Below are positions 1 through 8,691 of a DNA stretch of 27,297 nucleotides, piece after piece (positions within the stretch are counted from its first letter, which is position 1; every line of letters starts with the position of its first letter). The notes beneath the pieces were generated by a model. That model was not told the origin of the DNA, searched no databases, and was given only the letters and a program-made list of their open reading frames with translations. The DNA comes from Jimgerdemannia flammicorona. Its lineage: Eukaryota > Mucoromycota > Endogonomycetes > Endogonales > Endogonaceae. The translations under genes were made by a program, and so were the position numbers. The stretch lies in contig RBNI01000746.1 in NCBI GenBank assembly GCA_003990745.1, positions 1 to 27,297 on the forward strand, read 5' to 3'.

Positions 1-1
1 T

Positions 2-3000
2 TTAGATTTCGAGGTAGCACCACTAGGAGACCATGACCTGATCCTAGGCAAACCCTGGCTTACACGGCACAACCCTCAGATTGATTGGACCAAGAATGAA
101 GTCACCTTGATTCAGGATGGAGCCAACATTACTATCAAGCCAGACAAGACTCAGACAAGAACCCCAATTGCTACTCTTTCAGCAATTCAGTTCAAGAAGG
201 CCCTCAAGAAAGCTACCTGTGCCTTTGTGGCACTGATCTGACCAAAGAAAGAAGACAAGAAGCTATCAATTAGTGAAAGCGTCAAGTTACTACTGAACAA
301 GTACAAGGACGTCTTCCCAGACAAACTACCTGGCCTACCACCTTCAAGAGACCACGACCATGAAATCAAGTTGGTACCTGATGCAGCTATACCTAAGAAG
401 AAAATGTACCGCATGTCTCCACTCGAAATTGAAGCAATCAAGAAGGAACTCAATGAACTCATTGAGCGAGGAGCCATTCAACCAAGCAAGTCACCCTTTG
501 GCTCCCCAGTTCTATTTGTCAAGAAAAAGGATGATACTCTGCGAATGTGCATAGACTACCGAGCACTCAACAAGATCACAGTCAAGAACCATTATCTGCT
601 ACCGCTCATAGATCAAATCTTTGATGCTCTCAAGAATGCAAAGTACTTCACCAAGATTGATCTTACCTCTGGGTATCACCAAATTTGAATCAAGCCAGAA
701 GACATACCCAAGACTGCCTTCATGACACCCTTTGGACTCTACAAATTCCTAGTCATGGCCTTTGGTCTCACCAATGCACCAGCAATCTTTCAAGACCTCA
801 TGCAAACTGTCTTCAAGGATCAGCTGTATATCTTTGTCCTGGTATACATTGATGATATCCTGATCTTCAGTAGCACTGAAGAAGAACACCTCAAGCATAT
901 CGAACAAGTCCTCAAGATCCTTCACGAGAACAAGCTCTACGCAAAGCTCAAGAAATGTGAATTTTTCAAGGATCAAGTCGAATACCTTGAACACATTGTA
1001 TCAGCCAAAGGAATTCAGGTAGACCCAAGGAAAATACAAGCCATTGAACAGTGGCCTGTACCAGCAAACCTCACTGAACTCAGGTCCTTCCTTGGGCTGG
1101 CTGGATACTACCGACGATTTGTCAAAAACTTTTCTGGCATTGCGGAATCTTTGACAAACCTCCTGTGAAAGGAACCTAACTCTGACCTCTATGTCCCCTA
1201 TATCTGGGATGCTTTCTGTCAACAAGCTTTTCAAGAACTCAAGAACCGCCTGACCCATGCATCTGTCCTTAGAAATATGGACCCAAACTTGAAGTTCACG
1301 GTTACTACAGATGCATCTAATTTTGCCATTGGTGCAGTCATTTCTCAAGATGATGGCCAAGGACACCGACCTATTGCCTTTGAATCAAGAAAATTGTCCC
1401 CAGTGGAACAAAAGCTAGCTACTCATGAAAAGGAACTCCTGGCAATCATACATGCCCTCAAGACCTGGCGACACTACCTAGAAGGAGTTGAGTTCGATGT
1501 GATCACTGATCACAGATCCCTTCAGTACATCAACACTCAACCAACCCTTTCTCGCCAACAAGCCAAGTGGAGCCAATTACTTCAGACCTTTACCCCAAAT
1601 ATCATCTACAAACCCGGCAAAACTCTAGTTGTACCAGATGCACTGTCAAGAAGACCTGACCTTGCCGCAATCTTACAAGTCACTGTGGCACCCAAATTCC
1701 TCAATCAGATCAAGAAGGCTTACGAACAAGACCCTCTGGTTCTACAAAGGAACACCAAGGAATTCAAGAAAAAGTACACCATCAAGGACAACCTTGTGTA
1801 CTATCAAGACAAAGTATATATTCCTGCCAACCCTGAACTACGGTACAAGATCCTTCATGAACATCATGACTCCCTACTAGCTGGTCACCTTGGAATAGAG
1901 AAGACTATCAAGAATATCCAACGAGACTACTACTGGCCAAACATGCTCAAGGAAATCAAGGAGTATGTCCAAAGCTGCAATCTCTGCCAAAGAAACAAGT
2001 CAAGCAACCAAGTACCTGCTGGTCTTCTACAACCCTTGTCAATTCCGACCAAGAAGTTTGAACAAGTTACAATGGACTTCATTGTGCAACTCCCACGAAC
2101 CAAAACAGGCTATGATGCTATTGTTGTATTTGTGGACCGTCTCACCAAGATTACAATCGCCGAGCCAACTACAACTAATGCCACTGCCCCAGAAATTGCA
2201 AGAATCTTCTTCAAGACTGTCTTCCACCATTATGGACTTCCCCGAGTAATTATCAGCAACCGCGACCCCAAGTTCACAAGTCACTTCTGACAAGCACTCT
2301 TCAAGACCCTTGGAACCCAAATTGCTATGTCCACTGCCTTCCATCCTCAAACTGATGGACAGACCGAGTGAATGAACAGAACACTTGAACAAATGCTCAG
2401 AAACTATGTGTCTTATGAGCAAGATGATTGGGACCACTATCTGACCTATGCCGAGTTTGCATACAACAATGCCAACCAATCATCAACTGGCCTTTCTCCA
2501 TTCCAGCTACTTCATGGTCAAAACCCCAAGACCCCTGCAAGTCTAGTCCAATTCCAGCAATCCAGTCACACTCAAGTCCCCACAGCCCAGAACCTTATCG
2601 ACAAAATGGATTCCCTTCTCAAGATCGCTACTACAAACCTGCAAAAGGCTCAGCAATATCAAGCTAAGTATGCAGACAAGAAGCGGCGAGATGTCATATA
2701 CAACATTGGTGATATGGTTCTACTCAAAGCCAACAACATCAAGGTTCAATCTCAAGTCAACCGCCAGTCAGCCAAATTCCAGCCCAAGTACCTTGGACCC
2801 TTCGAAATCACCGAGCAAGTCTCTACCTGGTCTTACCGTCTCAACCTGCCAACAACCATGCGTATACACCCTGTATTCCATATGTCACAACTCAAGGCCT
2901 GGAACCAGTCACCCCCATACCCTGGCCAAATTCCGACACCATCAGCATCAGTCATAGTTGAAGACCACATTGAGTACGAAGTCGAGAAAATCTTAGACAA

Positions 3001-3139
3001 GCGAGTCCGATACCGTCGCATAGAATACCTAGTCAAGTGGATGGGTTACCCTGAATATGACGCTACTTGGGAACCTGCCGCCAATCTCAAGAACTCTCAA
3101 GACCTCATCCAAGAGTTCGAGCAAAAAGGAACTCATTGA
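2..3139 (+). pseudogene. pol: Element A pol: protease end, RT, RNase H, integrase, chromodomain (five in-frame TGA stops)
   Basis: One continuous frame encodes the reverse transcription and integration enzymes. The order is: protease C-terminus (LGDHDLILGKPWL, to about 235); RT with [13 protein letters not shown] and the catalytic YIDD at 845-856; RNase H beginning near TTDASNFAIGAV (about 1303) with TDHRSLQYI; integrase with the zinc-binding Cys pair at 1976-1987 and the core MDFIVQLP; GPF-type C-terminus; chromodomain (EYEVEKILDKRVRYRR, then LVKWMGYPEYDATWEP). Premature stops at 239, 686, 1166, 2288 and 2369 are all TGA. Comparison with B shows CGA or TGG as the source at 686, 2288 and 2369. 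The second integrase catalytic Asp is Asn (AAC at 2258). The frame has no indel, so A is a lightly mutated copy. The last codon before the natural stop is CAT. Confidence 0.95.
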
Positions 3140-3439
3140 CTGCCCATGAGGTTCTCCCCTTGGATAGTAGATGACCTACTGTGCTGATCAGGCACATTAC
3201 ACATTGGGGCTCTCTAAGAGATACAGCATCAGAAACAAGAGATACAGGAGAACCCTATAAATCCTACAACCAACGAGGTTCAAACCAGTTCTCATCTGAT
3301 CAAGATGATACTTTGGCCCTTGCCTTATACAAGGATGGTCAATCCTTGCCAATGAGTCGATATATTTAATTTGAGGTTTCTTTTAGTCTTATTTTTTATT
3401 ATGTATAACTTTGAGAATTCAATGAGGACGTTGATTCTT
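3140..3439 (+). other. Non-coding tail between element A pol and polypurine tract
   Basis: About 300 bases with no convincing coding sequence. A 62-codon open stretch here shows no recognisable domain. Element B has the same tail with about 180 bases missing: its sequence passes from AGCATCAGAA straight to TTCAATGAGG, where A has extra sequence from about 3236 to 3416. Both junction sides in A carry AGAA, so the B form looks like a microhomology deletion. Confidence 0.7.
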
Positions 3440-3452
3440 AAGGAGGGGAAGA
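3440..3452 (+). other. Polypurine tract of element A
   Basis: The run AAGGAGGGGAAGA lies immediately before the TG that opens the LTR. This is where plus-strand DNA synthesis would be primed. The same tract, slightly changed, precedes the 3' LTRs of B and C. Confidence 0.88.
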
Positions 3453-3856
3453 TGTAACATTTTAGTGTAGTTTATTTCTTTTCTCTGTCTTTCTTGAATA
3501 TTCTATAACCTTCCGGCACTTTCCGCGTACTTAGAAATCCCCTTCTTGGTGCCGATCATTAACTAGTACTTATTTAGTTAGTCACTGAATGTCCTGGAAA
3601 CTTGTAGAACTTTATTTATCATCATTTGTCATCTTTGCCGAGAACTTTCCTCTTGGCATTTTCCTTTGATTTCTCAGATCCTTCCGGATCCTTCTTTCAG
3701 ATCTTGTATAAATATCTCCTTTGTTCTCATAAATAAAGCTTCAGAATATTTTCTCCTAGAAATCCTTTGAGAACACTTGAACCCTTAGTATCTCTTCGAG
3801 CTACTTAGGATTACCAGAACTAGTCGCTTCCTCAATTAGAAACTAGAACCATTACA
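3453..3856 (+). repeat. 3' LTR of element A (404 bp)
   Basis: Starts TGTAACATT and ends CCATTACA, giving the short inverted TGTAA...TTACA termini. It aligns end to end with both 404-bp LTRs of element B. A promoter-like TATAAATA is at 3707-3714 and a poly(A) signal AATAAA at 3732-3737. It keeps CG steps (for example CCGGCACTTTCCGCG near 3515) that are TG or CA in both B copies, so it approximates the unmutated family sequence. Confidence 0.95.
3707..3714 (+). promoter_or_regulatory. TATA box of A-family LTR
   Basis: TATAAATA in the LTR, conserved at 4492-4499 and 19037-19044 in the two B LTRs. It is followed 18 bases later by AATAAA. With a usual initiation distance of 25-30 bases, the poly(A) signal would sit at or before the transcription start. 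Confidence 0.75.
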
Positions 3857-4238
3857 GTACCAAAGAACACACTCCTAAAGTTGGAATAAGACCAACCTTG
3901 AACAGGAGTAACCCCCAGAACCAACTGTGGATCCTCAAACCAGAGCCAGAGAAGCTCTTGCCATTAGGACCAGGTGGTACCAGGAAACTACAGACCCAAG
4001 GACCCATTAGCTTGTAATTGACCAGGCTTATAAGGATCTATACCAGGTCTTTAGGATATATTATCCAGGACTTAGGAATATTGTCAGCCACCATAGGTTC
4101 TACAAACTCCTCTGAGGATACATTGGAACCACTAGGACCCCAGAATCTACTGCTGTAGCCACCCAGGATTTTTTAGATTATATCATACCATCTATTATAA
4201 GAGAAGCAGCTGCTGAGTAGATTATCTCTGACAGATAT
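3857..4238 (+). pseudogene. gag: Element C leader and gag N-terminal fragment, cut by B
   Basis: This stretch between A and B belongs to the outermost element C. From about 3927 one frame reads DPQTRAREALAIRTRWYQ and goes on into YKDLYQVFRIYYPGLRN and AVATQDFLDYIIPSIIREAAA, with stops at TAG, TGA and TAG that look like decayed codons. It is broken by B at 4238, and the same frame resumes at 19193 after B. No ATG is seen at the start; the frame opens with GTG, perhaps a lost start or an internal point. It is placed as gag by its position before the C gag core, not by a recognised domain. The first 70 bases would be leader. Confidence 0.65.
4234..4238. repeat. Target-site duplication of element B (left), GATAT
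   Basis: GATAT directly before the 5' LTR of B. The identical five bases follow the 3' LTR at 19188-19192. Five-base duplications are usual for Ty3/gypsy integrases. The pair proves that everything from 4239 to 19187 came in as B plus later insertions. Confidence 0.92.
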
Positions 4239-4642
4239 TGTAATATTTTAGTATAGTTTATTTCTTTTCTTTGTCTTTCTTCAATATTCTATAACCTTCC
4301 AGTACTTTCTGAATGCTTAGAAATTCTTTCTTGGTGCTGAGCATTAACTAGTACTTATTTAGCTAGTTACTAAATATTCTGGAAACTTGTAGAACTTTAT
4401 TTGTCATTATTTGTCATCTTTGCTGAGAACTTTCCTCTTGGTATTTTTCTTTGATTTCTCAGATCCTTCTAGATCCTTCTTTTAGATCTTGTATAAATAT
4501 CCCTTTTGTTCTCATGAATAAAGTCTCAGAATATTTTCTCTTAGAAATCCTTTGAGAATACTTGAATTCTTAAGTATCTCTTTGAGCTACTTAGAACCAC
4601 CAGAACTAGTCACTTCCTCATTTAGAAACTAGAACCATTACA
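4239..4642 (+). repeat. 5' LTR of element B
   Basis: TGTAATATT to CCATTACA, 404 bp, the same length as the A LTR and the B 3' LTR. TATAAATA is at 4492-4499 and AATAAA at 4517-4522. Mismatches with the 3' partner are transitions in the part I compared by eye (about seven in the first 110 bases). Confidence 0.95.
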
Positions 4643-4644
4643 CT

Positions 4645-4656
4645 TGGTAGCAGCAG
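4645..4656 (+). other. Primer binding site of element B
   Basis: TGGTAGCAGCAG begins two bases after the LTR, in the expected place for the tRNA primer for minus-strand DNA. TGG matches the CCA end of a tRNA, and TGGTAGC is typical of fungal initiator-methionine tRNA sites. Element D has TGGTAGCAGTGG in the equivalent place. The tRNA identity is an inference. Confidence 0.7.
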
Positions 4657-4710
4657 TTAAGTTACACCTAGCCTTATCAAGACACCTCTCAAGATATCAG
4701 TCACAATATT

Positions 4711-5604
4711 ATGGAGGACAATGGGTGGAACCCTTCATATAGTACCTACGATCCAGGCAATACCTCATACAATTAGTATAATCAGCAAGAAGAAGAGAAA
4801 CAGCAAAACCCTACTCAGTCAAATGGGGCCATCGAGAGTCTTTTGCAGACCGCATTAGCTCAGATTGCTCAACTTCAAGAATATATAGAAAGAAAGGAAA
4901 GCAAGGTCTCTGCTCATACCTCCGCACCTCTACCGACATCAATACATCTGACAGCAGTCACTATCAAGTCTCAGAAGCCCGACACCTTTAATGGTCAAAG
5001 AGGAGGACTATCTACTGATGTCTGGCTTTTCCAATTGGAGCAATATGAAGAACTGACCAATTTGGAAAAAGCAACACTAGTCCAATTTGCTGCCACACTC
5101 CTCTGAGAAAATACTACAATCTGGTGGTGAAATCATGTCCAGAATACCAGATTCTCTGGCTGAATCAAGATCTGGGGTGAATTCTCTGATGCTATTCAAG
5201 GCCAATTCAAACCAGTCAACAGCACCAAGGCTGTGCAAGACCATCTGGCAAATGTCAAACAACTTAAGTCTGTGTAAGCATACAATGTACAATTCCTGTT
5301 AATCCTGCTAGAATTACTATATATCACTGAAGATGAGAAGGTCGACAAGTACATCTGAGACCTGAAAGGTCAAACCCAAGTTTGTATCGAACTAGAAGAA
5401 CTTAAGGATCTAGATATAGCAATGAAAATTGCTGATTGGTTTGATGTCATTACCTATGGTTACCACTTTGAACAGAAGAGACCACCTTTCAACAACAATA
5501 ACAACCACAGAAGGGAGGAACCCAAAGTCAGAACTGTTGGACCTACCCCTATGGACCTAGACATTATTGATAAGAGCAAGAAAGGTAAGCTTATATGTAC
5601 CTAA
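4711..5604 (+). pseudogene. gag: Element B gag (capsid-type), degraded
   Basis: Starts at ATG 4711 (MEDNGWNPSYSTYDPG), 68 bases after the LTR, the first in-frame ATG after the PBS. The N-terminal part has a short predicted helix (AIESLLQTALAQIAQLQEYIERKESK, about residues 35-60) and then KPDTFNGQRGG, the usual entry to the Ty3-type capsid domain (TFNG...V..WLFQLEQYEELT). The capsid-like region goes on through KADWF-type sequence near 5430 to the linker TPMDLDIID. At least five in-frame stops interrupt it, including TAG after TSYN and TGA at 5104. The frame ends at a TAA at 5602, and the zinc knuckle is in the next frame. I cannot tell whether that shift is a mutation or a programmed gag-pol frameshift. 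Confidence 0.85.
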
Positions 5605-5799
5605 GGAAAAGGAGCATCTCAAGAAGGCTGGAGCCTGTTTCTTTTATCATCAGCCTGGTCACATTGTAACTAAATGTCCCAAGAAAACTGCTGAACCAAA
5701 GAGGATCCTGGTCCTATCCAAAGACACTCAAGGTCAATCAGTTGAACAAGAAGTTATACTCAATTTCATATGAGTCAACCCCAAGGCCCAGATCCCTCA

Positions 5800-6175
5800 A
5801 GCACAGTCAGAAGGAGCCATTGGTTTGGACCTTCAAGCAGTACAACAAGTCACTATTCCTGCACATGAAAGAAGACTCATTCCAACTGGCCTTTCAGTCA
5901 AAATCCCCAAGGAATATTATGTAAGAATTGCACCAAGATCTGGCCTCAGCTTCAAGCACTCATTGGATATTGGTGCTAGAGTCATTGACCCTGACTTCTG
6001 AGGTGAAATGCAAGTCCTGCTAGTCAACCACAAGAACCAACCATACACTGTCAATGAAGGTGACAGAATTGCACAGCTCATTCTGGAGTGAGCCACCCTA
6101 CCAGTCATCAAAGAAGTCACTAAGCTATCTTCAACCAAGCGAGATTAGAAAGGCTTTGGTAGTACTGACAAAGTT
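5800..6175 (+). other. dUTPase domain of element B
   Basis: All five motifs of the homotrimeric dUTPase family appear in the right order and spacing, over about 120 codons. These include the motif 3 Asp region (GARVIDPDF) and the glycine-rich C-terminal motif 5 (KGFGSTD), which in the family closes over the nucleotide. The position between zinc knuckle and protease is the order used by betaretroviruses, not the lentiviral order (between RNase H and integrase). Equivalent domains are in elements C and D. Three stops break it. Confidence 0.9.
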
Positions 6176-6676
6176 ACAAGCATAGCTGAGAACCAAGCCA
6201 ATTCAATGCTCATTTTCAAAGATCTAGTTAAGGGACAAGAACTAGATGTTCTCATAGACAGTAGAGCTGTTGGGAACTTCATCAATAAGAACCTCATCAA
6301 TAAGCTCAAGATTCATACCAAACTAGCTGGCAAGAATGATGGAGTTGTCACCGCAGATATCACTACTTTACCAATTGACTCAATTGCTGCTAAACTTCCC
6401 CTCAAGATCCAGAAGTACTGGGAATATTTAGATTTCAAGATAGCACTACTAGGAGACCATGATCTGATCCTAGGCAAATCCTGGCTTATATGGTACAACT
6501 CTCAGATTGATTGGACTAAGAATGAAGTTACCTTGATTCAGAATGGAGCCAATATTACCATCAAGCCAGACAAGACTCAGACGAGAACCCTGATTGCTAC
6601 CCTTTTGGCAATTCAGTTCAAGAAGGTCCTCAAGAAAGCTACCTGTGCCTTTGTGGTACTGATCTAACCAAAGAAA

Positions 6677-6681
6677 GAAGA
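6677..6681. repeat. Target-site duplication of insertion E (left), GAAGA
   Basis: GAAGA precedes the E LTR and recurs at 8692-8696 after it. Element A has the uninterrupted sequence AAAGAAAGAAGACAAG at 242-257 with one GAAGA, which confirms the empty site. Confidence 0.93.
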
Positions 6682-7161
6682 TGTAAGAGGGTTGCTTTTT
6701 AGGGTAACCATTATGTAGTTCTGGAAGAGTTTTCTAGAAGTTCTGGATATTCTGGAAGACCATTTTCTTATGGTCAAGATCAATTTCATATAGAGTACAT
6801 CCTCTATGCTTATTGATTTCAAGATCAGATTGACATCTCAACCAAAGTCCTTTTTCAGACTAGTTCTGGATGTTCAGGATTTTTCCATATTTCAGAAAGT
6901 TCGAGAAACTAAGACCAGCTTAGTTGAATTGGCATATCGCTGCAGACAATACCCAATTAGGAAATTTTGTGATGGGGTTAGGAGTGGGACCTAACAGGGA
7001 GCAGATTTACTTAAGAGTGGTTTGTGGATTATTAAATAGGTTTATTTGCTATTTATGATATTGCTATACTAGGAGTAGTTGTGTGAAGGGATATTGTGGG
7101 GAAGTGTTCAGGAATATTCTTGTGTGTTCAAGTCTGAGATTCTGAGGTCTGGGGGAGGGGG

Positions 7162-7169
7162 TATTTATA
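7162..7169 (-). promoter_or_regulatory. Main TATA box of LTR E
   Basis: TATAAATA on the minus strand, followed by CCCCCTCCCCCAGACCTC. D's 5' LTR has the same block (plus-strand 17555-17562). D's 3' LTR has CATAAATA (11973-11980), a likely decayed copy. It marks the U3/R border region. Confidence 0.7.
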
Positions 7170-7305
7170 CTAGTGAGGGGCTATCTGGGCTATACTAGAT
7201 ATGGATGTAGCACTTAAGTGCTTTGCTGAGTCGGAATGCAGTCACATAGTACAATGGTAATCTGACATATCAAGAGATCGTCTGACTGCTAAGCTATTTA
7301 TAGAT

Positions 7306-8403
7306 TTAGGCACTGTCTGGATAGTCTTTGATGACATCACCATCGATGACATCATCACTGATGAAGTAGTTATCTAGGAAGAGTGGTTCACAGATTACTT
7401 CTTCTTGTTGACTGAGGTAATAATATATTGGAACTTCGTCTCTATCCTATAGGATAGCATCATCTATTTTGTATGCTAGATAAGGTGTTGGGGGGTGAAG
7501 AAGTGGTACATCATCTTTGTTTTCATTGGATTCGCTGTCTGTATACCTTCTGTAGATTACAGCACTATGAGTCACGGGATTGTAGTATGCTGGTGGCTGT
7601 GGTTCATATTGCTTGTACTCAGGTGGTGGGGTGGTTGGTTTGGTCTCAAGAGTTGTCTGAAGGTATAGGTTGTGTTCTCCGGTCTCTTCATTATAGTTGA
7701 AGTAATCGGGAGTGAATGTGGGTTGGTATTCATGTCAGTGGTCATTGTCCCAATAAGTCTCATAGGTAGTTATGAACTGTTGTAAGTTCATTGGTAAGGT
7801 TGGCGGTGTGATCAGGGTTGGTAGAGATCCTTGGCTTGAGGTCATGTCAGCATCTGAGGGATCGTTGTCTTCTGCTTTGTCTTTATCGAAGTGGATTATA
7901 TCATAGATATCTTTTATGGCATATCCAACTTGGAACATTTGCAGGATATGGTTGTTGGGGTACAGAAAGGTTCTGTTGGTAGTCTAAACATATTCGAGAT
8001 ACTTGTGGTTGAGTTCTTGTATCATGTCATCAATTTGGCTATAGGACAGAGTAGCAACCATTTCGCTGGTAGTAACTCGGAGGCAGGGAATAAAGGTGCT
8101 ATACTTATAGAAGAGTTCTCAGTATTTGCAGGCAATGAGTTTCTAGTGTTGAGACATCTGGGTAATGTCTGTATCATGGTGGTGTTTGACCATGTCTTCC
8201 AGGAGGCGGCCAATCTGATAGTAGCTTAAGATTTGTCCAATCCAGTGAGCCTCATTAAGTATGTTTAGAGTGTTCCATTGGGCTTCCACAAAGTAGAGGG
8301 GTGCGAGGCTATGGATATTCATGAGGGGCAGAGGGGGTGTGACTTGGTTGACAATGGCATTCCAAATGTCAGCAAGGATGCGGTTGTAGATCTCAGTGGT
8401 CAT
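7306..8403 (-). pseudogene. U3-encoded ORF of unknown function in LTR E (365 codons, four in-frame stops)
   Basis: One uninterrupted reading register from ATG 8403 to TAA at 7306 contains only four stops (at plus-strand 8143 TAG, 8119 TGA, 7984 TAG, 7735 TGA), all of the transition-decay kind, and no indel. The protein starts MTTEIYNRILADIWNAIVNQ. It has a helical, aromatic-rich N-terminal half (HWIGQILSYYQIGRLLEDM), then FQVGYAIKDIYDIIHFDKDKAEDN. The C-terminal half is rich in Pro, Tyr and acidic residues (TKPTTPPPEYKQYEPQPPAYYN) and ends SDDVIDGDVIKDYPDSA. I see no signal peptide, membrane segment or known motif, so I do not call it env. The same C-terminus ends the short D LTR ORF. It has a TATATATA 70 bases before its ATG. 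A structural or regulatory accessory protein is possible; the function is unknown. Confidence 0.72.
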
Positions 8404-8472
8404 GGTTGTGTGTTTGGAAGTTGTGGTTGTTATTTGTTTTAGTTCTCTGTTTCAACGTATCTCGGGGCTCAG

Positions 8473-8480
8473 TATATATA
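8473..8480 (-). promoter_or_regulatory. Candidate promoter of the E U3 ORF
   Basis: TATATATA lies 70 bases upstream of the ORF start at 8403. The leader between them is A/C-rich (plus-strand 8404-8440), as in many fungal 5' leaders. It is a second TATA inside the same LTR, about 1.3 kb upstream of the main one. Placement only; no direct evidence of use. Confidence 0.5.
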
Positions 8481-8518
8481 CATTTGTTCTTGATTGGTAA
8501 GATTCTGTTTGTGTAAAT

Positions 8519-8582
8519 CTTGTGTTCTGTGACTTCATATTGACTCAGCTTTGTACACTGTGACTTCTGTTTGACTCAGCTT
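8519..8582 (-). repeat. Two-copy 31-33 bp tandem repeat with TGACTCA motifs
   Basis: Two adjacent units each read (plus strand) TGTGACTTC, a short variable part, then TTGACTCAGCTT. Each contains TGACTCA (8541-8547 and 8572-8578), the binding site of Gcn4/CPC1-type bZIP activators. They sit just upstream of the TATATATA of the U3 ORF, so an enhancer role is plausible. Confidence 0.6.
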
Positions 8583-8691
8583 CATGATCATGCAGATGAT
8601 TTCCAGATTTATTCAGAGGTCATGTGTGATTTCAGTAGCTTGTTAAGAGGGTGACATGTGATATCTGTGGCTTAGAGGTTGTACACTTACA

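Larger units (their letters stand above)
1..3856 (+). mobile_element. Element A: 5'-truncated Ty3/gypsy chromovirus with 3' LTR
   Basis: The window opens inside the protease domain of a Ty3/gypsy element. It reads through RT, RNase H, integrase and chromodomain, then a non-coding tail, a polypurine tract and one LTR ending ATTACA. The 5' half lies outside the window. It is the same family as element B: LTR length is 404 bp in both and the pol proteins align along their whole length. A is far less decayed, keeping CG dinucleotides where both B LTRs have TG or CA, so it is probably the younger copy. The bases after its LTR (from 3857) read into the leader and gag of element C, so A probably inserted there. 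Its target duplication cannot be checked because its left end is missing. Confidence 0.93.
5567..6681 (+). pseudogene. pol: Element B zinc knuckle, dUTPase and protease (5' part of pol), cut by E
   Basis: One frame carries three domains. A damaged zinc knuckle (ACFFYHQPGHIVTKCP, about 5618-5680) has Tyr in place of the second Cys. A trimeric-type dUTPase lies at about 5800-6175: motif 1 GAIGLDLQA, motif 2 APRSGLS, motif 3 GARVIDPDF then a stop and GEMQV, motif 4 GDRIAQLILE, motif 5 KGFGSTD. The aspartic protease (about 6200-6660) has LDVLIDSRAVGNFI, where the usual DSG is DSR. dUTPase converts dUTP to dUMP and limits uracil in the cDNA. TGA or TAG stops fall at 5771, near 5999, near 6089 and near 6146, and the frame reaches TAA at 6665. 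E cuts the linker at 6681. Confidence 0.88.
6682..8691 (-). mobile_element. Insertion E: 2,010-bp solo LTR carrying an ORF in U3
   Basis: Read on the minus strand it starts TGTAAGTGTACAACC and ends AACCCTCTTACA, flanked by GAAGA duplications, with no second LTR or internal region. It therefore looks like a solo LTR left by LTR-LTR recombination. Its terminal 25 bp and its last roughly 690 bp (plus-strand 6682-7370) match the D LTR. The middle (7370-8660) is unrelated to D and holds an ORF, a TATATATA and a duplicated motif block. The main LTR promoter (TATAAATA, plus-strand 7162-7169) and AATAAA (7041-7046) lie near its 3' end, so the ORF is inside U3. It could instead be a non-autonomous unit mobilised as a whole, but the LTR termini argue for a solo LTR. 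Confidence 0.85.

Noticed and set aside
2..3139. TGA-only stops in A pol as a sign that TGA is read as Trp
   Set aside because: Homologous positions in B show CGA (Arg) at 686 and 2369 and TGG at only one site. TAA and TAG stops are common in B and C. Mutation explains all of them.
6206..6667. B protease frame as an independent intact gene
   Set aside because: It is one segment of a longer pol frame broken by stops and by E, with DSR in place of the DSG active site.
7306..8403. Calling the E U3 ORF or the C accessory ORF an envelope gene
   Set aside because: Neither shows a signal peptide, transmembrane helix, fusion peptide or Cys pattern, so position alone is not enough.
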